Positions 34,993 to 43,016 of a DNA stretch of 64,000 nt are shown piece after piece. The notes below the pieces were generated by a model, which worked only from the letters and a program-made list of their open reading frames with translations, was not told where the DNA came from and made no database searches. Position numbers and translations under genes: made by a program. The stretch spans positions 372,001 to 436,000 of the forward strand of contig NZ_JAFIQT010000002.1 of assembly GCF_017355935.1 (NCBI RefSeq). Direction: 5' to 3'. Each line of letters begins with the position of its first letter. Position 1 is the first letter of the stretch. The stretch is from Telluribacter humicola. GTDB taxonomy: Bacteria; Bacteroidota; Bacteroidia; Cytophagales; Spirosomataceae.

Positions 34993-35844
34993 TCAGGCAC
35001 TTTTTCTGAATGGATGCAGGGGTTCAGCCTTGTTTGCTTTTTCAGGTTCTACTGGTACCTGTACTTTCACCCGACACCCTTTGGCTCCGGGGGTTAGGTA
35101 AGATACGGTACCATACACTACGCTAAGCCGGCTGTCTATACTATGGAGACCTAATCCGGCTTTTTTACTTTCCTTCATGGCCTTTGCATCAAATCCCTTT
35201 CCGTTATCAGTTACCTGTAGCTCGATTTTCCCCATCTCCATGTGCAAGTCAACCACTATCTCATCACCGTTGGAGTGTTTGAGTGCATTGTTGACCAACT
35301 CCTGCATGATCCGGTACAGGGTCAGCTCTACTTTTTGGGATTGGCGTGGAATATTCTCGAAGATACAGTTAAAATGGATAGATATAGAATGATTAGCGTC
35401 AAGTTTTTGAACAAACTCATCAATGGCCGTAGGTAGGCCAAACTGCTTCAGTGTCGTGGGCACCAGCTCCCGCGTGATCCGTCGGACATGCAGTATAGTC
35501 TCTTCCAGCAAAGATTGTACCTTATTAGCTGTATATTCAGTTTGAGGTTCATCTTTGTTGATGATCTTCATTAACTGGTTAAGACTCAGCTTAGTCAGGG
35601 AGAGCATGGTACCAATATCGTCATGCAGATCCTGTGCTATGCGCTTTCGTTCCGACTCTTCGGAGTTCAGTGCCGTTTCGAGGAGTTTGAGCTGGTACTC
35701 CTTTTCCATTTCGCGCAGATTTTTCTCCTGGGCCAACTGTCTCTTCTGATACAGGATCACGAACGTAATAACAAAGACCGCCATCATCAGCATGGCCAGC
35801 ATTGCTATCAGTATAGCCCAGCGTATTTGTTCAGGATCTATCAT
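34993..35844 (-). CDS. Sensor histidine kinase, HisKA_3/NarX type, without sensor domain
   Basis: A 283-residue kinase with one N-terminal membrane helix (residues 9-31), a short coiled coil (35-65), the dimerisation/phosphoacceptor helix with His74 in QDLHDDIGTML and a HATPase domain with ELVNNALKHS and DNGKGFD. There is no extracellular or PAS domain. It overlaps the upstream 7-TM gene by 14 bp, so translation is coupled. The sensing step therefore probably lies in the 7-TM protein. The response regulator follows 79 bp downstream. Confidence 0.92.
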   Translation of the reverse strand: MIDPEQIRWAILIAMLAMLMMAVFVITFVILYQKRQLAQEKNLREMEKEYQLKLLETALNSEESERKRIAQDLHDDIGTMLSLTKLSLNQLMKIINKDEPQTEYTANKVQSLLEETILHVRRITRELVPTTLKQFGLPTAIDEFVQKLDANHSISIHFNCIFENIPRQSQKVELTLYRIMQELVNNALKHSNGDEIVVDLHMEMGKIELQVTDNGKGFDAKAMKESKKAGLGLHSIDSRLSVVYGTVSYLTPGAKGCRVKVQVPVEPEKANKAEPLHPFRKSA

Positions 35845-36526
35845 AGGGGCGAGGAGAATAGTACATTATACCTACAGCAATGAGCACAATACTTATTATT
35901 TCGAATAAGTAAGGGACATACAGTAAAAAACCTAAGTCCAAAGGACCAATCCTTCTGGCATTATAATGCATGAGAGGTGCAATAAAAACAAAACTAGAGT
36001 AAAAGAGTAACAAACCTCCACAAATCCAAAAGAAGGGGAAAGCTAAAAGATTGTCTATCTTTAGTGATTGTATTGCTTCATAATAAAAGGCTAGCAACCA
36101 GAATATCATAAGTACGCTTTCAATAGTGGCTGAGTAACGTATGATGGTATGGTTGTAGGTATCAGTTAGATCTTTATTGGCACTTACAATATCCCAGATC
36201 GAAAACAGAACAAAAAATATAGCTGAAAAAAGCAACAGTTGTTTATATCTTTTCGAATCAAAGTAGTGATACAGCATACTACTGAGTAGGATATACCTGA
36301 TTGGAATATTGATGTTATAGAATAAAAGGTTATTCAGGTTATATGCTGCATAATGTAGCATCACCATATCAATAGCTAGCTTCACTATAAGATAATAAAA
36401 TAGAACACGTAATGCCTTATTGCTATATGCTCGTCTGTACCAGATTATGGCTATTGGTAAAAGAGTAATAAATACCGACAAGCTTGAAAGGGGTTGGCGA
36501 AGAAAGAACTGAGTATAATTATTCAT
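35831..36526 (-). CDS. Hypothetical 7-TM membrane protein, probable sensor partner of the histidine kinase
   Basis: A 231-residue protein with seven predicted membrane helices, at about residues 14-31, 38-58, 68-87, 96-114, 133-152, 160-183 and 197-223, and very short loops. I do not recognise a named family; orphan proteins of this kind accompany histidine kinases in Cytophagales, as far as I recall. The gene is more AT-rich than its neighbours. Its 3' end overlaps the kinase start by 14 bp. The inferred role is signal input to a kinase that lacks its own sensor domain. Confidence 0.75.
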   Translation of the reverse strand: MNNYTQFFLRQPLSSLSVFITLLPIAIIWYRRAYSNKALRVLFYYLIVKLAIDMVMLHYAAYNLNNLLFYNINIPIRYILLSSMLYHYFDSKRYKQLLLFSAIFFVLFSIWDIVSANKDLTDTYNHTIIRYSATIESVLMIFWLLAFYYEAIQSLKIDNLLAFPFFWICGGLLLFYSSFVFIAPLMHYNARRIGPLDLGFLLYVPYLFEIISIVLIAVGIMYYSPRPYDRS

Positions 36527-37374
36527 TAGGCCAATTATGATTCAGCAGATAAAGTTTATTTGTAGGTGGTTTTGAGTCAAAGCCGACAGCCCTATTGGCT
36601 AAGGTATCAGTTCTATCTTTTGAAGTAGCTCAGATAAGGGTTTCCAACGGCAATAATACAAATTTTATTGCTCAAATGATATAGACACTTCTACTACAGT
36701 TAAGTTACTGGACCTGGAAGTGTAACAGAACCAGATTTTGCTATGGGCAAGATGGGAATGCAGGTAGAGCGGGTAGCAGGTCTGCTGGCTACTTGTACAT
36801 ATAATTCTGATCGTTAGCCCTTAAGATTTCGTGATAGGGGGGGCTATTCCGTTTTCTGTTGTGTAAAGAAAGACGAAGTACCATTGGTCTTTGCTGTAAC
36901 CATTATTTATTAAAAGTGCATACGTATTTTTACGCGATTTATGGGGTAAACTACGCTATTTTTGTAAACAGTACTTGAGCACTGTAATATAAGTGTTTAT
37001 TAATTTTATCTTTGAACCGTAAAGGAAAACCAAGAAAGACTGCTAGGTTGATTAAAGGAAAAGTGATAGTCTACTTCATGCTGTTGAAAAAGTTTAAGCA
37101 GATAAAAAACGTTACATTTTGAGCAGCAGTTGTACTTTTTAATATTGATTTAATGTAGTTCGTACTTTTTTTTGTCATTCGTTTTCTATATTTACATCAA
37201 TTATGTTTGCGAAAAAAAATTGCCTGCTAATAAAAATTTAATTTAAGTATTTGTGATTTTTGGCACGGTAATTGATGATGGCCGAAAAGGAAAGTAACGT
37301 CTTATCTTACCATGTTTTTTTTATTTTAGTATAAATCAATTAACCATTTATTATCCACTGTATTTCATTTATTT
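36527..37374. other. 848-bp AT-rich intergenic region
   Basis: This divergent gap separates the 7-TM gene from the small lipoprotein gene. It is AT-rich, particularly 36900-37374, with many T and A runs. A GC-richer patch at 36700-36800 can be read as a short frame (GSVTEPDFAMGKMGMQ) that I do not recognise, possibly a gene relic. The sigma-54-like site lies at 37261-37276. A 14-codon frame at 37078-37122 has no support. No tRNA or known riboswitch was found. Confidence 0.55.
37261..37276 (+). promoter_or_regulatory. Imperfect sigma-54-like promoter
   Basis: TGGCACGGTAATTGAT matches the -24 half (TGGCAC) exactly, but the -12 GC reads GA. Spacing is correct. Transcription would begin near 37287, about 88 bp before the lipoprotein ATG. 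The damaged -12 makes this tentative. Confidence 0.35.
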
Positions 37375-37836
37375 ATGAGAAAGCTACTCTTTACTTTACT
37401 TATTTTAGCGGGCTCTCTATGGGCTTGCGAAAAGGAATCTCAGAAAGAGGTTTCACCTTTGGAACAACAGAAATCTGCTTCAGGAAGAACAGGAGTATTG
37501 ACAAGTGAGGAGAGAGCTGCAGCAGATGCTATGGGTAGAATAATTCCTATGAGTGAGTTCCAGAAGATGACAAAGGCCTATCAGAAAGGTATTTCTTCAA
37601 CTGATACGCGTGCTGTTATGTACGGTGCTCCTGTACTGGAAGAAATTCTGAGTCAAAAGGGATGTGTTGGTATTCGCTTCTACCTGGCTAAGGACGCTGA
37701 AGGCAGAACTACTGTTGTCTTTATAGGTGTAGACAAGAACGGCAAAGATATTAATTCAAATGCCGCTGGTCGTACTTCTGATGGAAAAGGATCAACAGGT
37801 GGAGATGGCCCTATTTGTCCATCAATGTGTGGCTGA
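37375..37836 (+). CDS. Small cysteine-tipped lipoprotein, function unknown
   Basis: A 153-residue predicted lipoprotein with lipobox SLWAC (Cys18). A charged linker precedes a helical part (SEERAAADAMGRIIPMSEFQKM), and then a compact strand region with QKGCVGIRFYLAKDAEG and TVVFIGVDKNGKDI. The C-terminus ends in ICPSMCG, two cysteines three residues apart. I recall similar uncharacterised proteins in Bacteroidota but no assigned function. Codon use is AT-richer than in most of the window. It faces the 7-TM/kinase operon across an 848-bp gap and ends at a very strong terminator. Confidence 0.75.
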   Translation: MRKLLFTLLILAGSLWACEKESQKEVSPLEQQKSASGRTGVLTSEERAAADAMGRIIPMSEFQKMTKAYQKGISSTDTRAVMYGAPVLEEILSQKGCVGIRFYLAKDAEGRTTVVFIGVDKNGKDINSNAAGRTSDGKGSTGGDGPICPSMCG

Positions 37837-37845
37837 TAGTCAGAC

Positions 37846-37905
37846 GCATTCAAAAATCAGAAAGCCCCTCACCGATCGGTGAGGGGCTTTCTGATTTTTG
37901 AATGC
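37846..37905. terminator. Bidirectional terminator made of a perfect 60-bp palindrome
   Basis: The arms 37846-37875 and 37876-37905 are exact reverse complements, 30 bp each with no loop. The core AAAGCCCCTCACCG is flanked by CAAAAATCAG, giving A-rich and T-rich sides. It lies between convergent genes, the small lipoprotein and rlmB. Such length without a mismatch is unusual for a terminator. Confidence 0.9.
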
Positions 37906-37912
37906 CGGGAGA

Positions 37913-38686
37913 TTACTTAGTAGTTGCCCGCTGGCGTACGGCTTCGTATAATACTATAGAAGTAGCTGCTGAAACGTTTAAGGATTCTACCTGTCCCATA
38001 AGCGGTATCCTGACGCGGTGGTTGCAGGCCCGGAGTAGCTCAGGTGAAATACCATCTTCCTCGGACCCCATGATGATTACCGTAGGGGTAGAAAAATCTA
38101 CATCATAGAGTTCTGTACTGGCTTTCTCAGTACAGGCTACTATCTGTAGGCCACTTTCGCTCAGGTACCTTAAGGTTTCTACCAGATTAGGCTCGCGGGA
38201 GATAGGTAGGTAGTTCAGAGCACCCGACGATGTTTTCATAGCATCGGCATTGATTTGGGCAGCTCCCTTCTGTGGCACTACCAGCGCCTGTACACCAGCA
38301 CACTCGGCTGTGCGGGTGATGGCACCGAAGTTTCGGACATCAGTTACACGGTCCAGCATCAGCAGTAGGGGCGTCTTTCCCTCTTCGTATACTTGTGTAA
38401 GTACATTGTGTAGCGGTACATACCGGATAGGAGATACAAAACAAATGACTCCCTGGTGGTTTTTGCGCGTAACACGATTTAGCTTCTCAACGGGTACCCG
38501 CTGGTAAGGTATCTGCAGCTCCTGAGCCAGTTTTACAATTTCACCCATACCCAGCTCCCGCTGGATCAGCAACCGCTCGATTTCTTTACCCGAGCGGAGC
38601 GTTTCAAGTACCGACTGTGTGCCAAATACCATGTCGGCCTGCTGGGGGCGGGCCGGTTTTCTTATCGGATAGCTCCGTTTCTCCAT
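37913..38686 (-). CDS. rlmB: 23S rRNA (guanosine-2'-O-)-methyltransferase RlmB (SpoU/TrmH family)
   Basis: A 257-residue SPOUT methyltransferase that methylates the 2'-O of a guanosine in 23S rRNA (G2251 in Escherichia coli). The N-terminal substrate-binding domain starts VFGTQSVLETLRSGKEIERLLIQ. The knotted catalytic domain carries LDRVTDVRNFGAITRTAEC, VIIMGSEEDGISPELL and IPLMGQVESLNVSAATSIVLYE, the three SpoU motifs. The start overlaps the GWxTD lipoprotein gene by 25 bp. An internal ATG (residue 19) could instead be used. Confidence 0.92.
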   Translation of the reverse strand: MEKRSYPIRKPARPQQADMVFGTQSVLETLRSGKEIERLLIQRELGMGEIVKLAQELQIPYQRVPVEKLNRVTRKNHQGVICFVSPIRYVPLHNVLTQVYEEGKTPLLLMLDRVTDVRNFGAITRTAECAGVQALVVPQKGAAQINADAMKTSSGALNYLPISREPNLVETLRYLSESGLQIVACTEKASTELYDVDFSTPTVIIMGSEEDGISPELLRACNHRVRIPLMGQVESLNVSAATSIVLYEAVRQRATTK

Positions 38687-39942
38687 GCTTCTACGATTGG
38701 ATACCAGATGGGCTGATACTCTACATAGCGTACCAGTTCATAGTGGTCATCCACAAATTGATTAGTTCGACGATTAAAAGTAAAATTAACGTTGCTGGCG
38801 TTGGCGCGCTGGTCATATACCCACACTTCCTTGTCCTTGCTACGCTGTACCTTATCGGGTGGGCCCAGGATGATGTAAATCATGCCTTTATCAGTTTTCC
38901 ACCCTTCTTTATAGCTGGTGAAGAGGCGATTGGCATCTTCGACCCGCTGGTAGTAATTCTTAATAACCTGACGGGCCAGGTCAGGATTGCCATTCATGAG
39001 CGACAGCCAGTACTTGTCCAGCGCTTTTTTATGATTCTGGGCAGTCTGGAGTTCATTAATCTCCTGGTTAGTACTCATGTACAGCAGAGGTTCCACCAAG
39101 TCTTCAGGCCGGGTTAACTTGGGGTAACGCTCATTAGTTACCAGTACTCCCAAACCTTCGGTCTTGGTTGTGTCTGACAGCATGTAGTAGAGCCCTTCCT
39201 TCTCGAAGGAAACAGGTTCGCCGGTGGTGATCGTAAAGAGACTGTCAACTTTCAGGGTCTTGGACACGGAGCGTGGTACCGTATTCATGGGAGATCCAGC
39301 CGGATCAAACGGATGGCTGTAATAGTATACATACAGACGTTCCGCATCATTTTTCAGATTTTTGATCTGCATGGTTTCTCCCTGATTGACGTAGTGGCGC
39401 TGTAGTGGAACTTCGCCATTGGCGCTGAAAACTCCGTACCGATCACTGGCCCGCTGTTCACGGAAACGGATCGGCAGGTCGTTCAGTACTTTTTTGAGCG
39501 TACCGGTCTGGCTAATTTCGCTCAGTAACACTCCGTAGTCACGGTCGGGCTTCTTTACATCAAACTGGATTACAACCTGATCTCCGGATTGCGAAAGATT
39601 GCCGCTACTGAGAGGAACATTGCCGTAGCCCAGGCGGTCGCGGGTACCGTAATCTGAATAGATGACATAGTTCAGCGTATACAGATTGGCGAACTCTTCG
39701 GCAGGAATGGGTTTGCCGCCTTTTAGCGCATCTACGTACAGGAATACCCTCATATTGGCAGAGTCTTTTTCCAGAAATTTGCTCCGGACACCTACCAGTG
39801 AAAGTTCATTTTCAGAAGAGAGGGGAGTAGCTGCTGATCCACCGCGGGACTCGGGCATACGGGCTGCATTACGGGAAGATGAACAACCTGCAACTAGTAC
39901 CGAAGCCAGCAGTAAGCCGCTTAATAGATAATGTGTTTTCAT
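38662..39942 (-). CDS. GWxTD domain lipoprotein
   Basis: A 426-residue GWxTD-family protein, a group common in Bacteroidota and of unknown function. The lipobox VLVAGC places Cys20 at the mature N-terminus. The signature is EGWKTDKGMIYIILGPPDKV, in the C-terminal region, which continues to RNGAIR at the terminus. Upstream, repeated strand-rich segments form an Ig-like part. The gene overlaps rlmB by 25 bp and is co-transcribed with it. A role in the cell envelope is likely from localisation. Confidence 0.9.
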   Translation of the reverse strand: MKTHYLLSGLLLASVLVAGCSSSRNAARMPESRGGSAATPLSSENELSLVGVRSKFLEKDSANMRVFLYVDALKGGKPIPAEEFANLYTLNYVIYSDYGTRDRLGYGNVPLSSGNLSQSGDQVVIQFDVKKPDRDYGVLLSEISQTGTLKKVLNDLPIRFREQRASDRYGVFSANGEVPLQRHYVNQGETMQIKNLKNDAERLYVYYYSHPFDPAGSPMNTVPRSVSKTLKVDSLFTITTGEPVSFEKEGLYYMLSDTTKTEGLGVLVTNERYPKLTRPEDLVEPLLYMSTNQEINELQTAQNHKKALDKYWLSLMNGNPDLARQVIKNYYQRVEDANRLFTSYKEGWKTDKGMIYIILGPPDKVQRSKDKEVWVYDQRANASNVNFTFNRRTNQFVDDHYELVRYVEYQPIWYPIVEAWRNGAIR

Positions 39943-40089
39943 ACCATTGGTCCTTCTTTTTTCAAATAACGAACGAAGTGACCTATTTACCCAAAAACCG
40001 CGGAGAAAAAGTATAATATACCTGAATTTGTACGGCCAAGGCTACAAAGGTAGCTATTCTGGCCGGATTTCAAGCGGTTAGGGAAGGGG

Positions 40090-40989
40090 CTAGTCACCCG
40101 TGCCTTCTTTCTTGCTGGCTCGATTGGCTTTCTTGATCTGCTCCCCGATCTGATCCCACTGCTCGTCGTTTACTTCATGCAGGAAGTTGAACTGGCCGCC
40201 TGATAGTACCTCACCCCCGTCAATGGTAATGACTTCTCCGGTTACGTAGCCCGAGAAGTCAGACATCAGGTAAGCTGCCAGGTTAGCTAGCTCCTGGTGG
40301 TCGCCAACCCGCTGCAGAGGGATTCTGTTTTCAAAGGCAAATTTTTCGGCCAGCTCTTCCGGGAACAGGCGATCCCAGGCACCCTTGGTAGGGAAGGGCC
40401 CCGGAGCAATGGCATTGAGTCGGATACCGTATTTGCCCCATTCAAAGGCTAAAGACTTAGTCATGGTCAGTACACCAGCCTTGGCCATGGCCGAAGGTAC
40501 AACCCAGCCCGAGCCGGTCCAGGCGTAGGTAGTAGAGATATTAAGTACCGTACCTTTTATGTTCTTTTCGATCCAGTACTTACCTGCGGCCAGTGTAAAG
40601 TAATAGGTGCCTCTAAGTACTATATCTACAACTACGTCAACGGCTTTGTATGAGAGCCGCTCGGTAGGACTGATAAAGTTACCGGCCGAATTATTGACCA
40701 GGCCATCCACCTGGCCGAACCGGCTAATGGCCTGCTCCAGGACCTGCTCAATCTGCTGCGGATTACGAACGTCACACTCTACCGGTAGTACTTTTCCCCC
40801 GGTAGCAGCTTCCAGCTCACGGGCAGTATCTTCCAGTATAGCCAGCCTGCGGCTGCATATGACTACGTTGGCACCCAGTTCGAGGAAGTAGCGGCTCATG
40901 GATTTTCCTAGTCCGGTACCTCCACCGGTTACGATTATGGTTTTGCCGTCAAGAGCTCCTTCCCGGAGCATACCCTGGGTATGGTTCAT
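40090..40989 (-). CDS. SDR family oxidoreductase, 2,4-dienoyl-CoA reductase-like
   Basis: A 299-residue short-chain reductase resembling peroxisomal-type 2,4-dienoyl-CoA reductase (DECR2), for beta-oxidation of unsaturated fatty acids. TGGGTGLGKSMSRYFLELGANVVIC is the NADP site, followed by NNSAGNFISPTERLS. The usual Tyr of YxxxK is absent: the segment reads PSAMAKAGV, with only the Lys conserved, as in DECR proteins. GYVTGEVITIDGG closes the core. It is monocistronic, and a terminator-like hairpin lies in its 5' leader. Confidence 0.82.
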   Translation of the reverse strand: MNHTQGMLREGALDGKTIIVTGGGTGLGKSMSRYFLELGANVVICSRRLAILEDTARELEAATGGKVLPVECDVRNPQQIEQVLEQAISRFGQVDGLVNNSAGNFISPTERLSYKAVDVVVDIVLRGTYYFTLAAGKYWIEKNIKGTVLNISTTYAWTGSGWVVPSAMAKAGVLTMTKSLAFEWGKYGIRLNAIAPGPFPTKGAWDRLFPEELAEKFAFENRIPLQRVGDHQELANLAAYLMSDFSGYVTGEVITIDGGEVLSGGQFNFLHEVNDEQWDQIGEQIKKANRASKKEGTGD

Positions 40990-41377
40990 GCTGTAGTTCG
41001 ATTAAATGGTGAGTAAAAAAATCGGGTAGTAAGATATCAAATGATTCCTTACTACCCATATATATAGAGGTTAAGAAAATGAAACTTGTTTTGCAGGCAG
41101 TAGAAGGGACTCTATTACCACGCTTCGACCTGGATCAGCTAGAATCTTCGTGAGCAGGTTTACATCTAGTATTTCCTTAAAGAGGCAAAACTAGTTAGAC
41201 TAGTGAACGTTAGGATGCTAATAGTATGCAGGCATACTGTTACAAATATACAACCAAGAAATATAATTTGTAATAAACAGAGAAAAAATTTTCTTTAAAA
41301 AGTATAGAGGTGAGAATCTGAGGCTACTCTGTTTAATTTGAAAGTCAGATATCTAATGTAATCAAAGCCGTAGAACG
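40990..41377. other. 388-bp divergent intergenic region with hairpins
   Basis: The gap separates the divergent SDR and trans-sulfuration genes. On the minus strand, a hairpin pairs 41024-41033 with 41048-41057 and is followed by T7 at 41014-41020, 25 bp before the SDR start: a terminator-like leader. A palindrome AGTATGC-AG-GCATACT lies at 41223-41238 and looks like an operator. No riboswitch that I know was recognised. The rest is AT-rich. Confidence 0.6.
41024..41057 (-). promoter_or_regulatory. Terminator-like hairpin in the 5' leader of the SDR gene
   Basis: GGGTAGTAAG (41024-41033) pairs with CTTACTACCC (41048-41057) and is followed on the minus strand by GATTTTTTT ending 25 bp upstream of the SDR start. 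It could be an attenuator, or the end of an unrecognised small transcript from the gap. Confidence 0.5.
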
Positions 41378-42502
41378 ATGCATCCCGAAACCTTAGCTCT
41401 CAGAAGTACTCATTTTCCAGACGCGAATGTTGCCTCTGTGGTACCTCCTTTGTACCTCTCAACCACGTACGAGCGGGATGCCAACTACGAACTTTCAAAG
41501 GGGTATCTGTACACCCGTGCCGATAATCCCAACCGACAACAGCTCGAAAGCTCGCTGGCAGTGCTGGAAGGCGGAGCGACAGCCATGGCTTTTGCGTCGG
41601 GACAGGCGGCTACTATGGCCGTTTTTCAAAGCCTGAAGCCGGGAGATCATGTAATCGTACCCGATGACGCGTACTATGGTACCCCCTCCTTACTACAAAG
41701 TATATTTGCAGACTGGGGGATGAGCTTCTCAAAAGTGGATACTACCAATCTGGCGGCGGTGGAGGAGTCCCTTCGGCCCGAAACGAGGCTGGTCTGGCTG
41801 GAGACGCCTTCAAACCCCCAGCTAAAAATAACTGATATTGAAGCCGTAGCTAACCTGGCCCGTAGTAGAGGTGCCCTCACCGTGTGTGATAATACCTGGA
41901 GTACACCTATCCTGCAGCGACCACTGGATCTGGGGTGTGATGTGGTGATGCACTCCACAACCAAGTACCTAGGGGGCCATAGTGATGTACTGGGCGGGGC
42001 ACTGGTGTTTAAGCAGGATGATTCTTTTGTCCAGCGGGTCAGACTAGTACAGACATTGGGTGGAGCTGTTCCTTCTCCTTTTGACTGCTGGCTCCTCTCC
42101 CGGGGGATCAAGACCCTGGCGGTGCGGGTTCGTCAGCAATCTATCCATGCACAGCGGCTGGCGGACTTTCTGAGCGAACATCCGGCCGTAGAGCAGGTAC
42201 ACTATCCGGGGCTACCCAGTCACCAGGGGTACTTCCTTGCTCAGCGGCAAATGACCATGCCCGGTGCTATGCTTTCGGTACAGGTAAAAGGAGGAGCGGA
42301 AGAAGCTCTTCGCTTCATCAATAAACTGCAGCTATTTACAAAAGCAACCAGTCTTGGGGGAGTAGAAAGCCTGATTGAACACCGGGCCTCGGTAGAGGGG
42401 CCTGAAAGTACCACCCCAGCGAACCTGTTGCGTGTATCGGTAGGGCTCGAGCATCCTGATGATCTGATTGGAGACCTTCGTCAGGCACTTTCAAACTTAT
42501 AG
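41378..42502 (+). CDS. Trans-sulfuration PLP enzyme (cystathionine gamma-synthase/beta-lyase family)
   Basis: A 374-residue Cys/Met-metabolism PLP enzyme of the cystathionine gamma-synthase, beta-lyase or gamma-lyase group. The PLP lysine is in HSTTKYLGGHSDVLGG (near residue 198). The N-terminal YLSTTYERDANYELSKGYLYTRADNPNRQQLE and FASGQAATMAVFQSLKPGDHV segments, and the Ser/Gly motif in SLGGVESLIEHRAS, are typical. The reaction cannot be fixed from sequence alone. Homocysteine or methionine supply is the likely context. No neighbour in the pathway is present. Confidence 0.88.
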   Translation: MHPETLALRSTHFPDANVASVVPPLYLSTTYERDANYELSKGYLYTRADNPNRQQLESSLAVLEGGATAMAFASGQAATMAVFQSLKPGDHVIVPDDAYYGTPSLLQSIFADWGMSFSKVDTTNLAAVEESLRPETRLVWLETPSNPQLKITDIEAVANLARSRGALTVCDNTWSTPILQRPLDLGCDVVMHSTTKYLGGHSDVLGGALVFKQDDSFVQRVRLVQTLGGAVPSPFDCWLLSRGIKTLAVRVRQQSIHAQRLADFLSEHPAVEQVHYPGLPSHQGYFLAQRQMTMPGAMLSVQVKGGAEEALRFINKLQLFTKATSLGGVESLIEHRASVEGPESTTPANLLRVSVGLEHPDDLIGDLRQALSNL

Positions 42503-42751
42503 TTTATGTACCTTTATTTCTTCTGGTAAAGCGCCAGATCAATGGCTATTGGCCTGTATATTCCTCCGGCACGGTTAGTTGCTGGGGGATTTCTTTTTTA
42601 TGCCTCCCAAGACCCTCATCAATCACGCTTCTGCTTCTAAAGTAGATCCGGCCTCCTTTTATATTAAAATAGTTCTATTCAACGTTTTATGTCTGGGCTG
42701 CGCCAGGAATAGTAACAAACGGTGGTGATGTCTGGTTAAACCTGCCTTCAG

Positions 42752-42786
42752 GTCTACTTAAAGCCAGAAATTGGCTTTAAGTAGAC
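42752..42786. repeat. 15-bp perfect inverted repeat (hairpin)
   Basis: GTCTACTTAAAGCCA (42752-42766) and TGGCTTTAAGTAGAC (42772-42786) are exact reverse complements with a 5-nt loop. No clear T run follows on either strand, so a regulatory RNA structure or an mRNA end stabiliser is as likely as a terminator. Confidence 0.75.
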
Positions 42787-42972
42787 TCAATCATTCTTTT
42801 AGATTACTAACTTTTTTGTAACTCTTGTTTACTAAAATAAAGCGTCTCGTATTGTAAAAGTTAAATAAAGGAAAGAAATAGTCTGATTGATCTAGAGTCA
42901 ATAGGAATTATAACCACTTACTAATTTTACTAATTTAAAACGGGTAAAAGAACGTATATTATTGATAATAAA

Positions 42973-42988
42973 TAAGTAAATTTACTTA
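42973..42988. promoter_or_regulatory. Perfect 16-bp palindrome upstream of the AlkD-like gene
   Basis: TAAGTAAATTTACTTA is self-complementary and centred about 36 bp upstream of the ATG at 43017. Position and symmetry fit a dimeric repressor or activator site, but no regulator is assigned. Confidence 0.45.
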
Positions 42989-43016
42989 GTTAGACTACTA
43001 CCACACCCAAACCTTA

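Larger units (their letters stand above)
42503..43016. other. 514-bp intergenic region with a hairpin and a palindromic operator-like site
   Basis: The gap separates the trans-sulfuration gene from the AlkD-like gene, both on the plus strand. A 15-bp perfect stem pairs 42752-42766 with 42772-42786 (loop GAAAT); no T tract follows. A perfect 16-bp palindrome TAAGTAAATTTACTTA (42973-42988) lies 28 bp before the AlkD-like start and could be a regulator site. No gene is seen. Confidence 0.6.

Noticed and set aside
36700-36816. GC-richer patch in the AT-rich gap with a short frame resembling a gene fragment
   Set aside because: No recognisable domain and no matching neighbour; kept only as a note in the intergenic entry.
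37078-37122. 14-codon small frame in the gap before the small lipoprotein (MLLKKFKQ...)
   Set aside because: Short, lysine-rich by AT composition, with no upstream ribosome-binding evidence or conservation known.
40990-41377. SAM or other methionine riboswitch upstream of the trans-sulfuration gene
   Set aside because: No conserved core of known SAM riboswitch classes could be recognised.
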